From Streptomyces sp. AJS327 (lineage in GTDB: Bacteria; Actinomycetota; Actinomycetes; Streptomycetales; Streptomycetaceae), in NCBI RefSeq assembly GCF_013450295.1, contig NZ_SKBR01000001.1, positions 1,810,501-1,874,500 of the forward strand: 64,000 bases of DNA, read 5' to 3'. The position numbers and the translations under genes were made by a program. Positions 38,285 through 46,382 of this stretch are shown in pieces. The notes beneath the pieces were generated by a model, which was not told the DNA's origin, did not search any database, and saw nothing but the letters and a program-made list of their open reading frames with translations. The number at the start of each line of letters is the position of its first letter. Position 1 is the first letter of the stretch.

Positions 38285-39143
38285 CCGCCGCCGAGTGTTC
38301 CGGGGAGGGCCGCTCCTGCTCCGCCTCCACCCGCTCGTTCCACTCCCGCTTCGACGCCTGCCAGCCGTCCTCGTCGCTGCCCAGCCGCCAGTAGCCGGAG
38401 ACGGAGAGCGCGGCGCGCGGTACGCCGCGGTCCAGCCGCAGATGGCGGCGGAGGTCCTTGACCCATCCCGCCTCGCCGTGGACGAAGGCGTGCGGCCGCC
38501 CGGCGGGGAAGTCCAGCGCGTGGACCTCGGCGCGGAGGCGCGTGCCGACGCGGGTGTCCGCGCGGTGCAGCCACCGCACCCGGACGCCGGGCGGGGTGGC
38601 GAGGGGCAGCTCCTCCTCGGGCCCGGCCACCTCGATCAGCGCGTGGACCGGCACGCCGTGCGGCATCCGCTCCAGGGCGGCGGCGATGGCGGGCAGCGCG
38701 CTCTCGTCTCCGGCGAGGAGGTGCCAGTCGGCGTCCGGGTCGGGGGCGTAGGCCCCGCCGGGTCCGAGGAGGCGGACCTCCTCGCCGGGGGTGGCCCGCA
38801 GCGCCCAGGGACCCGCCAGTCCCTGGGTGCCGTGGACCACCACGTCGAGGGTGAGTTCCCGCGAGGCCGGGTCCCAGGCCCGCACGGTGTAGGTGCGGGT
38901 GGCCGGCCACTGGTCGCGGGGGTACTCGGCGCGGACCTGGGCGATGTCGAAGGGCTCCGGGTACACGACGCCGGCTGGAGGGAAGAGCAGCTTGACGTAG
39001 CGGTCGGTGTACTCCCCGTCGGGGAAGTCCGCGAGCCCCGGGCCGCCGAGCACGATCCGTATGAGGTGCGGGGTGAGCCGCTCGGTGCGCAGCACCACAC
39101 CGTGGTGCTGCTGGGCGGTCCGGCGGGTGGGCTGCTGCGCCAT
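38238..39143 (-). CDS. Siderophore-interacting protein (ferric reductase)
   Basis: 301 aa, SIP/ViuB family. An N-terminal FAD-binding barrel has RTYTVRAWDPASREL (flavin motif RxYT) near residue 80, and GPWALRATPGEEV. A C-terminal NAD(P)H-binding half includes LAGDESALPAIAAALERMP. It likely reduces ferric siderophores in the cytosol. The ATG at 39143 has GGGAGG 7 nt upstream; a longer start at 39176 is less likely. An iron box (39190-39208) lies upstream. Confidence 0.9.
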   Translation of the reverse strand: MAQQPTRRTAQQHHGVVLRTERLTPHLIRIVLGGPGLADFPDGEYTDRYVKLLFPPAGVVYPEPFDIAQVRAEYPRDQWPATRTYTVRAWDPASRELTLDVVVHGTQGLAGPWALRATPGEEVRLLGPGGAYAPDPDADWHLLAGDESALPAIAAALERMPHGVPVHALIEVAGPEEELPLATPPGVRVRWLHRADTRVGTRLRAEVHALDFPAGRPHAFVHGEAGWVKDLRRHLRLDRGVPRAALSVSGYWRLGSDEDGWQASKREWNERVEAEQERPSPEHSAAVTAPADGPGSPAPAG

Positions 39144-39189
39144 CGTGGCCTCCCGGGGGAACGGCGAACTCGGCATCGGATAGTCGAAG

Positions 39190-39208
39190 TTAGGTGTGCC
39201 TAACCTAA
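39190..39208 (-). promoter_or_regulatory. DmdR/IdeR iron box
   Basis: TTAGGTGTGCCTAACCTAA is a near-palindromic 19-mer close to the actinobacterial iron-box consensus TTAGGTTAGGCTAACCTAA. It sits 47 nt upstream of the siderophore-interacting protein gene, predicting repression when iron is plentiful. Confidence 0.85.
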
Positions 39209-39234
39209 CGCTCCTAACCTAGCACGCCGCCCGC

Positions 39235-40188
39235 TCAGCTGGCGGGGTCGTGCCCCAGCGCGGAGCTGAGCCGCCGCAGGGATCCCCCCAGGCCCCAGCG
39301 GGCGTCCAGCTCCGCGAGCGCGGCCGGGTCGCGTGGGCTCGCGGGCAGTGCGGCGTCGACGTCCGGGAGGGGCAGGTCGCGGACCACCCGCACCACCTCG
39401 CGCGCCGCGCCCAGATAGGGGCGGGCCTCGGTCAGCCGGGCGCGCTGGGTCTTCGTGAGCGCGGAGCCGGGGTCCTCGGCGGCGGCCAGCACGCCGTCCA
39501 GGTCCCCCCAGGCGTCAAGCAGCTTCGCCGCCGTCTTCTCGCCGACACCGGGCACTCCGGGCAGGCCGTCGCTCGGGTCGCCGCGCAGGATGGCGAGGTC
39601 GGCGTACCCGGGGCCGTCCACCCCGTACTTGGCGCGCACCGCCTCCGTGTCGTAGACGGCGAGCTGCCCGACCCCCCGGATCGGGTACAGGACCCGCACC
39701 CGCCGCGCGTCGTCCACCAGTTGGAGCAGGTCGCGGTCGCCGGTGACGATGTCCACCGGCTCGCTGGCGCGGGTGGCGAGGGTGCCGATCACGTCGTCCG
39801 CCTCGAAGCCCTCGGCGCCCAGCCGGACGATCCCGACCGCGTCCAGCACCCGCTCGATCACCGGGACCTGCGGGGCGAGGGTGTCCGGCACCTGCTCCGC
39901 GTCCGGCCCGGCGGCGGGGTCCGCGGCGTCCTCGGCCACCCGGTGCGCCTTGTAGCTGGGGATGAGGTCGACCCGCCAGCGGGGCCGCCAGTCGGCGTCC
40001 ATGCAGGCCACCAGCGCGGCGGGGTGGTGGTCGGCGATCAGGCGGGCGAGGAAGTCGAGCAGACCGCGCACGGCGTTCACCGGGGTGCCGTCCGGGCTCC
40101 GGACGGACTCGGGGACGCCGAAGTGGGCGCGGAAGTAGAGGGAGGCGGTGTCCAGCAGCATCAGGCCGCCGCGTGTTGTCGAAGTCAC
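39235..40188 (-). CDS. 5'-3' exonuclease (FEN/Pol I N-domain family)
   Basis: 317 aa. MLLDTASLYFRAHFGVP at the start carries the first metal-binding Asp, MDADWRPRWR the helical-arch region, AEGFEADDVIGTLA and VTGDRDLLQLVDD further acidic ligands, and LRGDPSDGLPGVPGVGEKTAAKLL the H3TH DNA-binding motif. It is a free-standing paralogue of the DNA polymerase I nuclease domain. The GTG at 40188 is the longest start; the ATG at 40161 is an alternative. It is divergent from the BCCT gene. Confidence 0.92.
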   Translation of the reverse strand: MTSTTRGGLMLLDTASLYFRAHFGVPESVRSPDGTPVNAVRGLLDFLARLIADHHPAALVACMDADWRPRWRVDLIPSYKAHRVAEDAADPAAGPDAEQVPDTLAPQVPVIERVLDAVGIVRLGAEGFEADDVIGTLATRASEPVDIVTGDRDLLQLVDDARRVRVLYPIRGVGQLAVYDTEAVRAKYGVDGPGYADLAILRGDPSDGLPGVPGVGEKTAAKLLDAWGDLDGVLAAAEDPGSALTKTQRARLTEARPYLGAAREVVRVVRDLPLPDVDAALPASPRDPAALAELDARWGLGGSLRRLSSALGHDPAS

Positions 40189-40371
40189 GTCCCGATGATG
40201 GCGCACCGCGCCGACACCGGCGCGCGGCCCGGGACGTCCGGGCTGTGGCGGGGTGCTGCCCGCTCCGTGCGGGGGTGGGCGCCGGGCCCGCCGGATCCCC
40301 GGGTGCTGCTCAACTCCGGTACAAGGGTGGCTGGTTGGCGCCGGAGAGGTCTCGGTCACCGTTGTCGTCTG

Positions 40372-40393
40372 GTGATGATTTTGTGATGAATGA
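40372..40393. promoter_or_regulatory. 11-nt direct repeat before BCCT gene
   Basis: GTGATGATTTT is followed directly by GTGATGAATGA, so GTGATGA recurs at 40372 and 40383, exactly one helical turn apart. It lies in an AT-rich patch about 90 nt upstream of the BCCT start, the spacing used by OmpR/PhoP-type activators. The regulator is unknown. Confidence 0.4.
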
Positions 40394-40480
40394 TTTCCGG
40401 ATGGCCGGGCAGGCGGACTGGCCAGGCCGGGTTGAGAGGCCCGGTATGTCCGTGACCCCGACAAGCGAAGGACTGAATGC

Positions 40481-42292
40481 GTGGCTGCGCAACCAAAGGC
40501 GAATCCGCCGACTGACGGACGAACGCCCCCGCCCAGGGGTCTGGCGGGGCTGTGGGCCTCGGTCGAGCCACGGGTCTTCGTTCCGTCCGGGCTGATCATC
40601 CTGGGCTTCGTGCTCTTCGCCGTCATCTGGCAGGACACCGCCGCCGAGGGCGTGGAGAAGGTCCAGGCGGAGATCGTCGGGAACCTCAGCTGGTTCTACA
40701 TGGCGATCGTCTCGCTCTTCGTGATCTTCGTGCTCTGGGTGGGCCTGGGCCGGTTCGGCAACATCAAACTCGGCAAGGACCACGAGAAGCCCGAGTTCAG
40801 CACCGGCTCCTGGCTGGCCATGCTGTTCGCCGCCGGAATGGGCATCGGGCTGGTCTTCTGGGGCGTCGCCGAGCCGATGTCCTTCTTCCACGGCCCGAAG
40901 CCGGGCGTGGGTGAGGGCGAGGCCGAGCGCGCCGAGTTCGCCATGGTGCAGACGTTCCTGCACTGGGGCATCCACCCGTGGGCGATCTACGTGGTCGTCG
41001 GCCTCGCCGTCGCCTACGCGGTGCACCGCAAGGGCCGCCCGGTCTCCATCCGCTGGGCGCTGGAGCCGCTCTTCGGCGACAAGGTGAAGGGCCTCTGGGG
41101 AGACGTCATCGACACCATCGCGGTCGTCGGGACCGTCTTCGGTGTCGCCACCTCCCTGGGCCTGGGCGTCAAACAGGTGGCCAGCGGGATGGGCTTCCTG
41201 AACTGGGTAGACGACCCCAGCAGCAAGACGCTGCTGGTCGTCCTGATCGCCGGTATCACCGCGCTGGCCACGTTCTCGGTGGTCAGTGGCGTCGGCAAGG
41301 GCATCAAGTGGCTGTCGAACATCAACATGGGCCTCGCCGGGCTGCTGCTGCTCTTCGTGGTGATCGCCGGCCCGACGCTGTTCATCTTCAACGGCTTCGT
41401 GCAGGACACCGGCGCCTACCTGCAGAGCGTCGTGAGCCTGTCCTTCGACACCGGCGCCGCCTCCGGTGAGGAGGGCACCAGCTGGGTCAACGGCTGGACC
41501 GTCTTCTACTGGGGCTGGTGGATCTCCTGGGCGCCCTTCGTCGGCGTCTTCATCGCGCGCATCTCGCGCGGCCGCACGGTGCGCGAGTTCGTCTGCGGCG
41601 TCATGCTGGTGCCCACCCTGCTGACCTTCTTCTGGTTCGCGGCCCTCGGCGGCTCGGGCCTCGACGAGGCCCGGAACGGGGAGCAGGACTTCAAGGACTC
41701 GGAGGGCGCTGTCAGCCCGGACGGGGCGCTGTTCCAGCTGCTGGACACGATGCCCGGCGGCACCTTCGTGGCCGGTATGGCGATCCTGCTGATCGTGCTG
41801 TTCTTCGTCACCTCCTCGGACTCCGGTTCGTACGTCGTGGACATGCTCTCGTCCGGCGGCGACCCGAACCCGCCGGTCTGGAGCCGGGTCTTCTGGTCCG
41901 TTCTGGAGGGCGCCGCGGCGGCCGCGCTGCTGCTCGCCTCGGGTACCGGGGACGCCTCGCTCAACACCCTGAAGACGACGGCGATCATCATCGCCTTCCC
42001 CTTCAGCATCGTGATGATCGGGATGTGCGCCGCCACCCTCCGCGCCTTCTACGCCGAGCGGCGCGCGGCGCTGGAGGCACAGGAGCGCGAGCGGCAGGAC
42101 CAGCTGATCGACGAGACGGTCGCCGCGATCGAGGAGGGCCTGGAGAAGGGCACCCTGGAGAAGGACCCCCGGGAGGCCGCGAAGCAGGCGGCGGGCCGGG
42201 CCACCGGACGCGGTTCCGGCTCCGGTGCTGACTCCGGTTCCGATTCCGGTTCTGACTCCGGTTCGGGGACGCCCGCCGGAACCGGCGGCTGA
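40481..42292 (+). CDS. BCCT-family betaine/choline/carnitine transporter
   Basis: 603 aa with 12 predicted helices. The family motif region reads GMGIGLVFWGVAEPMSFF (residues 125-142), HWGIHPWAIY follows, and NGWTVFYWGWWISWAPFVGVFIARISRGRTVREF carries the Trp-rich aromatic box. It takes up a quaternary ammonium osmolyte with sodium or protons. The C-terminal 60 residues are charged, then become an SGSGADSGSDSGSDSGSG repeat encoded by 6-9-nt tandem units, possibly an osmosensing tail. The GTG at 40481 has GAAGGA 8 nt upstream. Confidence 0.93.
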   Translation: MAAQPKANPPTDGRTPPPRGLAGLWASVEPRVFVPSGLIILGFVLFAVIWQDTAAEGVEKVQAEIVGNLSWFYMAIVSLFVIFVLWVGLGRFGNIKLGKDHEKPEFSTGSWLAMLFAAGMGIGLVFWGVAEPMSFFHGPKPGVGEGEAERAEFAMVQTFLHWGIHPWAIYVVVGLAVAYAVHRKGRPVSIRWALEPLFGDKVKGLWGDVIDTIAVVGTVFGVATSLGLGVKQVASGMGFLNWVDDPSSKTLLVVLIAGITALATFSVVSGVGKGIKWLSNINMGLAGLLLLFVVIAGPTLFIFNGFVQDTGAYLQSVVSLSFDTGAASGEEGTSWVNGWTVFYWGWWISWAPFVGVFIARISRGRTVREFVCGVMLVPTLLTFFWFAALGGSGLDEARNGEQDFKDSEGAVSPDGALFQLLDTMPGGTFVAGMAILLIVLFFVTSSDSGSYVVDMLSSGGDPNPPVWSRVFWSVLEGAAAAALLLASGTGDASLNTLKTTAIIIAFPFSIVMIGMCAATLRAFYAERRAALEAQERERQDQLIDETVAAIEEGLEKGTLEKDPREAAKQAAGRATGRGSGSGADSGSDSGSDSGSGTPAGTGG

Positions 42293-42330
42293 GTCCCGCC
42301 ACACGCGCGGAACTCCGCCCGCCCAGCGGT

Positions 42331-42380
42331 GCGAAGCCCCGCGCCGGTGCCCCCTCCGGGCGCTGGCGCGGGGCTTTCGC
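42331..42380 (+). terminator. Terminator hairpin after BCCT gene
   Basis: AGCCCCGCGCC (42335-42345) pairs with GGCGCGGGGCT (42365-42375). GCGA/TCGC extends the stem past a bulged T. It lies 39 nt after the stop and separates the BCCT transcript from the downstream RNA candidate. Confidence 0.75.
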
Positions 42381-42458
42381 GTGGGCCCGCGCGGGCGGGG
42401 CGCACCGTGCGCGAGGACCGTGTGTACCGTTCGCGGGAATGCGCGGACGGAAATACGG

Positions 42459-42488
42459 GTGACGCGGACAACACCCGCTCCGTACGCT
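42459..42488 (+). promoter_or_regulatory. Promoter of the candidate Y RNA
   Basis: GTGACG (42459-42464) and TACGCT (42483-42488) are 18 nt apart, a fair match to the Streptomyces vegetative consensus TTGACR-N18-TANNNT. The predicted start, about 42495, coincides with the first base of the closing stem of the candidate RNA. Confidence 0.5.
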
Positions 42489-42494
42489 CGACGA

Positions 42495-42640
42495 CGTGAA
42501 CGGACGCACCTCCCGGTGCGCGAGCGACGGTTACTTCTGGCTCTTCACGGTTCGAATCCGCGCGCCGTCCGGAGATTTCCGGACGGTGGGACACCGTCGC
42601 CAGGGAAGAACTCGGGAGGCACGTCCGGCACGCTAGCGAC
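42495..42640 (+). ncRNA. Candidate tRNA-like Y RNA (YrlA type)
   Basis: Non-coding stretch in the 537-nt gap before the Ro60/TROVE gene. It contains GGTTCGAATCC (42549-42559), an exact tRNA T-loop with flanking 5-bp stem (42546-42550 with 42558-42562, one A-C mismatch). Just before it, GAGC/GCTC (42522-42525 with 42540-42543) encloses a loop with GG, like a D-arm. CGTG-CGGACG (42495-42506) can pair with CGTCCG-CACG (42622-42632) to close the RNA. Inner hairpins include GCACC/GGTGC (42506-42519) and CCGTCCGG/CCGGACGG (42565-42586). No anticodon or acceptor arms fit, so it is not a normal tRNA. Bacterial YrlA RNAs have a tRNA-mimic module and bind Ro proteins. The ends are estimates. Confidence 0.55.
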
Positions 42641-42721
42641 CCGGCGTGGCGGCGGCTCCCCGCAGCCCCACGCGCGGCGGCGGACCCGCCCGCGCACCGC
42701 CCGCCGGGTCGTGACGGGGGG

Positions 42722-42773
42722 GAGGGCGGGAGGTGTCGGCCGCCCGCCCTCGGCACCGGCCAGCGGGCCGGTG
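42722..42773 (+). terminator. Tandem hairpins between Y RNA candidate and TROVE gene
   Basis: GAGGGCGGG/CCCGCCCTC (42722-42730 with 42743-42751, 9 bp) and CACCGGCC/GGCCGGTG (42754-42761 with 42766-42773, 8 bp) follow each other. They could end the small RNA transcript or structure the TROVE mRNA leader. Confidence 0.5.
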
Positions 42774-42829
42774 TCCCGTCCCGCGGCGGGCCGGTACGTG
42801 TCCCCCGGAAAGACGAACTCGGGGGAGTC

Positions 42830-44419
42830 ATGGGAAAGTTCAACACCATTCCCGCACGCAACGCGCTGACCGTCACCCACGCGGGCGGAAAGGGGTACGC
42901 GCGGGGCGCCAAGACCGAACTCGTGCTGCTCGCCGTGGTGAACATGGTCGGTGAGCGCACCTTCTACGAGACGGCGGGGGACCGCGACGACCGCTTCTCG
43001 CGCCTGGTGCGCACCGTCGCGGTGGAGGACGGCGACTGGACCGGCCGCTTCGTGGCCTGGCTCCGTGGCGAGGCCCAGATGCGGACGGCCGCCCTGGTCG
43101 CCGCGGCCGAGACCGCGTACGCGCGGCGGGAGGCGGGCGCGCACGGGCTGACCCGGCAGGTCGTCGACGCCGCGTGCCAGCGCGCCGACGAGCCGGGCGA
43201 GCTGCTCGCCTACTGGGTGGCGCACTACGGCCGGGCCGTCCCCAAGCCCGTCAAGCGCGGCCTCGCCGACGCGGTCCGCCGCCTCTACACCGAGCGGGCG
43301 CTGCTGAAGTACGACGCCCCGAACCGGGTCTTCCGCTTCGCCGACGTGCTGGAGCTGGTCCACCCCGCGCCGGACCCGGCCAAGCCCTGGCAGGGCGCGC
43401 TGTTCCGGCACGCCCTGGACCGGCGTCACTCCCGGCCGGACACGGCCACCGACCCGGCCCGTCCGGCCACCGTGCGGGCGCGCGACGAGCTGAGCGCGCT
43501 GCCGGTGGAGCGGCGTCGCGAGCTGCTGCGCGCGCCGGACGCCGCCGAGCGGCTGCGGCGGGCCGGGATGACCTGGGAGGCGCTCGCCGGGTGGCTCCAG
43601 GGGCCGATGGACGCGGAGGCGTGGGAGGCGGTGCTGCCGTCGATGGGCCTCATGGCGCAGCTGCGGAACCTGCGGAACTTCGACCAGGCCGGGGTGAGCG
43701 ACGAGGCGGCCCAGCTGGTCATCGACCGGCTGGGCGACCCGGAGGAGATCGCCCGGTCCCGGCAGTTCCCCCTCCGGTTCCTCTCCGCCTACCGGGCGGC
43801 GCCCTCACCGCGCTGGGCTCCGGCGCTGGAGCGGGCGCTGAACGCCTCCACCGCCAACGTGCCCCGGCTGCCGGGCCGCACGCTCGTCCTCGCGGACGTC
43901 TCGGGCTCGATGCTGGGCACACTGTCCGCCCGGTCCACGGTGCGGCACGCGGACGTGGCGGCGCTGTTCGCGGCGGTCCTGGCCCGCCGGAGCGGCGCGG
44001 TCGACCTGTACGGCTTCGCGGACAGCTGGTTCCGGCAGCCGCTGGCCCCGGGCGGCTCGGTGCTGCGCGACATCGAGGCGTTCTGCGACCGGATCGGGGA
44101 GGTCGGCTACGGCACCCGCACCGCCGACGCGATCCGCGCCTGCTACGCCGGGCACGACCGGGTCGTGGTGATCTCGGACATGCAGGCCTTCGCGGCGCGT
44201 TCGGGCTTCCCGTCGGGCCGTACGCAGTCCGTCTCGGAGACCGTGCCGCGCGGGACGCCGCTGATCGGCGTCAACACCACCGGCTACGGCCCCACCTCGA
44301 TCGACCCGCGGCAGCCCGACCGGTTCGAGATCGGCGGCTTCTCGGACAAGCTCTTCACCATGGTGCGGCTGCTCTCCGAGGGGAAGGCCGGACGCTGGCC
44401 GTGGGAGTCCGGCGCCTGA
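42830..44419 (+). CDS. rsr: TROVE-domain Ro60-like RNA-binding protein
   Basis: 529 aa. The N-terminal HEAT-repeat TROVE domain (about 1-355: GKFNTIPARNALTVTHAGGKGYARGAKTEL, GDWTGRFVAWLRGEAQMRTAALVAA, AEAWEAVLPSMGLMAQLRNLRNFDQAG) forms the ring that binds Y RNA and misfolded RNA ends. The C-terminal von Willebrand A domain has an intact MIDAS: VLADVSGSM near residue 356 and VVVISDMQAF. Bacterial Rsr proteins work with Y RNAs and exonucleases in RNA quality control and stress. The ATG at 42830 has GGGGGAG 5 nt upstream. The Y RNA candidate lies upstream; no RtcB or PNPase gene is adjacent. Confidence 0.93.
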   Translation: MGKFNTIPARNALTVTHAGGKGYARGAKTELVLLAVVNMVGERTFYETAGDRDDRFSRLVRTVAVEDGDWTGRFVAWLRGEAQMRTAALVAAAETAYARREAGAHGLTRQVVDAACQRADEPGELLAYWVAHYGRAVPKPVKRGLADAVRRLYTERALLKYDAPNRVFRFADVLELVHPAPDPAKPWQGALFRHALDRRHSRPDTATDPARPATVRARDELSALPVERRRELLRAPDAAERLRRAGMTWEALAGWLQGPMDAEAWEAVLPSMGLMAQLRNLRNFDQAGVSDEAAQLVIDRLGDPEEIARSRQFPLRFLSAYRAAPSPRWAPALERALNASTANVPRLPGRTLVLADVSGSMLGTLSARSTVRHADVAALFAAVLARRSGAVDLYGFADSWFRQPLAPGGSVLRDIEAFCDRIGEVGYGTRTADAIRACYAGHDRVVVISDMQAFAARSGFPSGRTQSVSETVPRGTPLIGVNTTGYGPTSIDPRQPDRFEIGGFSDKLFTMVRLLSEGKAGRWPWESGA

Positions 44420-44446
44420 CGGCGCGCGGGGACGTACCGTGCCGTC

Positions 44447-45211
44447 ATGACAACGACCGGTACCCCCGCAGGCGTCCGGGCTCCCCGCGTGGGCTCGGTG
44501 GTCTCCCTCGTCCCGTCGCTGACGGAGGCGGTGGCGGCCACCGAGCCCACGCTGCTGACCGGGGCCACCGACTGGTGTGACCGTCCGGCGGGGCTGGAGG
44601 TGACCCGGGTGCGTGGCACCAAGAACCCCGACCTGGAGCGGATCGTCGCGCTCGCGCCGGACCTGGTCCTCGCCAACGAGGAGGAGAACCGGCCGGCCGA
44701 CCTGGCCGCCCTGCGCTCGGCGGGGCTCAGCCTGCTGGTCACCGAAGTGCGCACGCTGGCACAGGCGTTCAGCGAACTGCACCGGGTGCTGACCGCGGGC
44801 TGCGGGCTGCCCCGGCCCGGCTGGCTCGACGCGGCCGAGGAGGCGTGGCACGGCGCCCGGCGGGAGCTGGACGCGCGGGCGGTGGTCCCGATCTGGCGGC
44901 GGCCCTGGATGGTGCTGGGCCGCGACACCTTCGCCGGTTCCCTCCTCACCCACCTCGGCGTGCGCAACGTGTACGCCGGGCACGCCGAGCGCTACCCCCG
45001 CGTCCCGCTGGCGGAACTGTGCCGTCCGGAGCGGGCCGACCTGGTGGTGCTGCCGGACGAGCCGTACCGCTTCGCCCCGGACGACGGCCCCGAGTGCTTC
45101 CCCGCCCTGCCCGCCGCGCTGCTCAGCGGGCGCCATCTGACGTGGTACGGCCCCTCACTGGTGGAGGCGCCACGGGAGCTGGGCGCGGCGCTGGCGGCAG
45201 CGCTCCGCTGA
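44447..45211 (+). CDS. Helical-backbone metal receptor (BtuF-like)
   Basis: 254 aa. It has the BtuF/periplasmic-binding cluster A-2 fold: RVGSVVSLVPSLTEAVAA near 13, LTGATDWCDRP, VTRVRGTKNPDLERIVALAPDLVLANEEENRPADL and the long backbone helix. Such proteins normally bind cobalamin or iron chelates outside the cell. Here no signal peptide or lipobox is present, so it is probably cytosolic, and no ABC permease is adjacent. The ATG at 44447 is 6 nt after TACCGT, a possible leaderless start, 27 nt after the TROVE gene. It overlaps the convergent TDT gene by 89 nt. Confidence 0.78.
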   Translation: MTTTGTPAGVRAPRVGSVVSLVPSLTEAVAATEPTLLTGATDWCDRPAGLEVTRVRGTKNPDLERIVALAPDLVLANEEENRPADLAALRSAGLSLLVTEVRTLAQAFSELHRVLTAGCGLPRPGWLDAAEEAWHGARRELDARAVVPIWRRPWMVLGRDTFAGSLLTHLGVRNVYAGHAERYPRVPLAELCRPERADLVVLPDEPYRFAPDDGPECFPALPAALLSGRHLTWYGPSLVEAPRELGAALAAALR

Positions 45212-46319
45212 ACAGCCGGTACGCGGTGCGCGGCAGCACCGTCGCCCAGGCGGCGAGCAGCAGCGCGAACAGGGCGCAGGACAGCCAGCCGAACACCGCG
45301 GCGCCGGTGTGCCGCCAGAGCGCGGCGGAGCCGGTCACACAGGTGCCCACGGGGAAGGTGAACGACCACCAGGTCATCGCGAAGCCCATGCCGGACCGGG
45401 CCGCGCGGAGGACCAGCGCTCCGGCGAACCCCAGCCACAGCAGGGCGAATCCGAGCACCGGCGCGCCGTACAGCACCGCCGCGGACTGGGCGGCCGAGGG
45501 GCTCGGCGCGCCGGGCGAGCCGTCCGCCGCCCCGGCCACCCCGGCCAGCGCGGTGGTGGACTGGCCCAGCGGCCCGAGCACCAGGAACAGCGAGGGCGTC
45601 AGCGGCCCGGGCAGCGGCCCGTGGTGCACCAGCCGGGCGAAGACCAGCGGCAGGATCAGCAGCGTCGCCAGCAGGCTGAGCCCGAACATCGCGAGCGCGG
45701 CCAGCAGCAGCGTCCCCCGGGCCTGCCCCTCGGGCAGGCGCTGGGCCAGCTCCGGCGCCAGCGCCGCCGCCACCATCGGCGCGACGACCGGCAGCAGCCA
45801 CACCGGGGTCGCGCTCCCCGGCGGGACGCGGTGCCGCACCACCATCAGGTACGGCACCGCGCCTGCCGCCACCAGCCCCACCGCGGTACCGACCGCCCCG
45901 AGGACCACCGCGATCGGCAGCGCCCCCGGCACGTCCAGCGCCAGCGCCCCCGCGCCGACGGCGAGCGGGGCCATCGAGGCGCAGCCGTAGAACGGGGCGA
46001 CCGCCGGATCGAGCAGGTGGGCGCGGGCCCGGGCGGGGTACCGGGCCCAGTGCGCCGCCCGCGCCGCCACCACCGCCACCAGCATGAGCGCCGCCAGTGA
46101 CCAGACGGCGAGCAGCGGGCCGCGCGGCGCGGACACCGGCAGGGCCGCGGCGGCGGTCGGCACGATCGAGGTGCCCATCACCGGCGCGTACCAGTTCGGG
46201 CCCAGCTCGCCGAGCCGCCCCCCGCCGACGCGGCCGCCCGGCGCTCGTTCCGCCGCCCGTGGCCACGGGAGCCGCGGGCGGATCCGGGGCGGGGCATCGC
46301 GGGTGAAGGGGCTCTCCAT
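45123..46319 (-). CDS. TDT-family (TehA/Mae1-like) transporter
   Basis: 398 aa with about 10 hydrophobic helices. LGPNWYAPVMGTSIVPTAAAALP near the N-terminus and GMGFAMTWWSFTFPVGTCVTGSAAL near residue 315 are the family signature of the tellurite-resistance/dicarboxylate transporter group, which includes SLAC1 and malate exporters. The substrate is unknown. The ATG at 46319 has GAGGATGGGGGG upstream. It lies 63 nt after the amidotransferase-type gene on the same strand, so it may belong to that transcript. Confidence 0.87.
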   Translation of the reverse strand: MESPFTRDAPPRIRPRLPWPRAAERAPGGRVGGGRLGELGPNWYAPVMGTSIVPTAAAALPVSAPRGPLLAVWSLAALMLVAVVAARAAHWARYPARARAHLLDPAVAPFYGCASMAPLAVGAGALALDVPGALPIAVVLGAVGTAVGLVAAGAVPYLMVVRHRVPPGSATPVWLLPVVAPMVAAALAPELAQRLPEGQARGTLLLAALAMFGLSLLATLLILPLVFARLVHHGPLPGPLTPSLFLVLGPLGQSTTALAGVAGAADGSPGAPSPSAAQSAAVLYGAPVLGFALLWLGFAGALVLRAARSGMGFAMTWWSFTFPVGTCVTGSAALWRHTGAAVFGWLSCALFALLLAAWATVLPRTAYRLFSGALPPAPRPAPVAPPPVRGRTTSDGAR

Positions 46320-46382
46320 CCCCCCATCCTCGTGCCGGACGGCGGGGCCGACGCGGGCGGGTCCGCCCCGGGGCCGCCGGGC

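Noticed and set aside
42495..42570. A conventional tRNA gene ending in the T-arm at 42546-42562
   Set aside because: The 7 nt after the T-stem find no matching 5' acceptor strand at the required distance, there is no anticodon arm, and the D-like stem lies only 2 nt from the T-stem.
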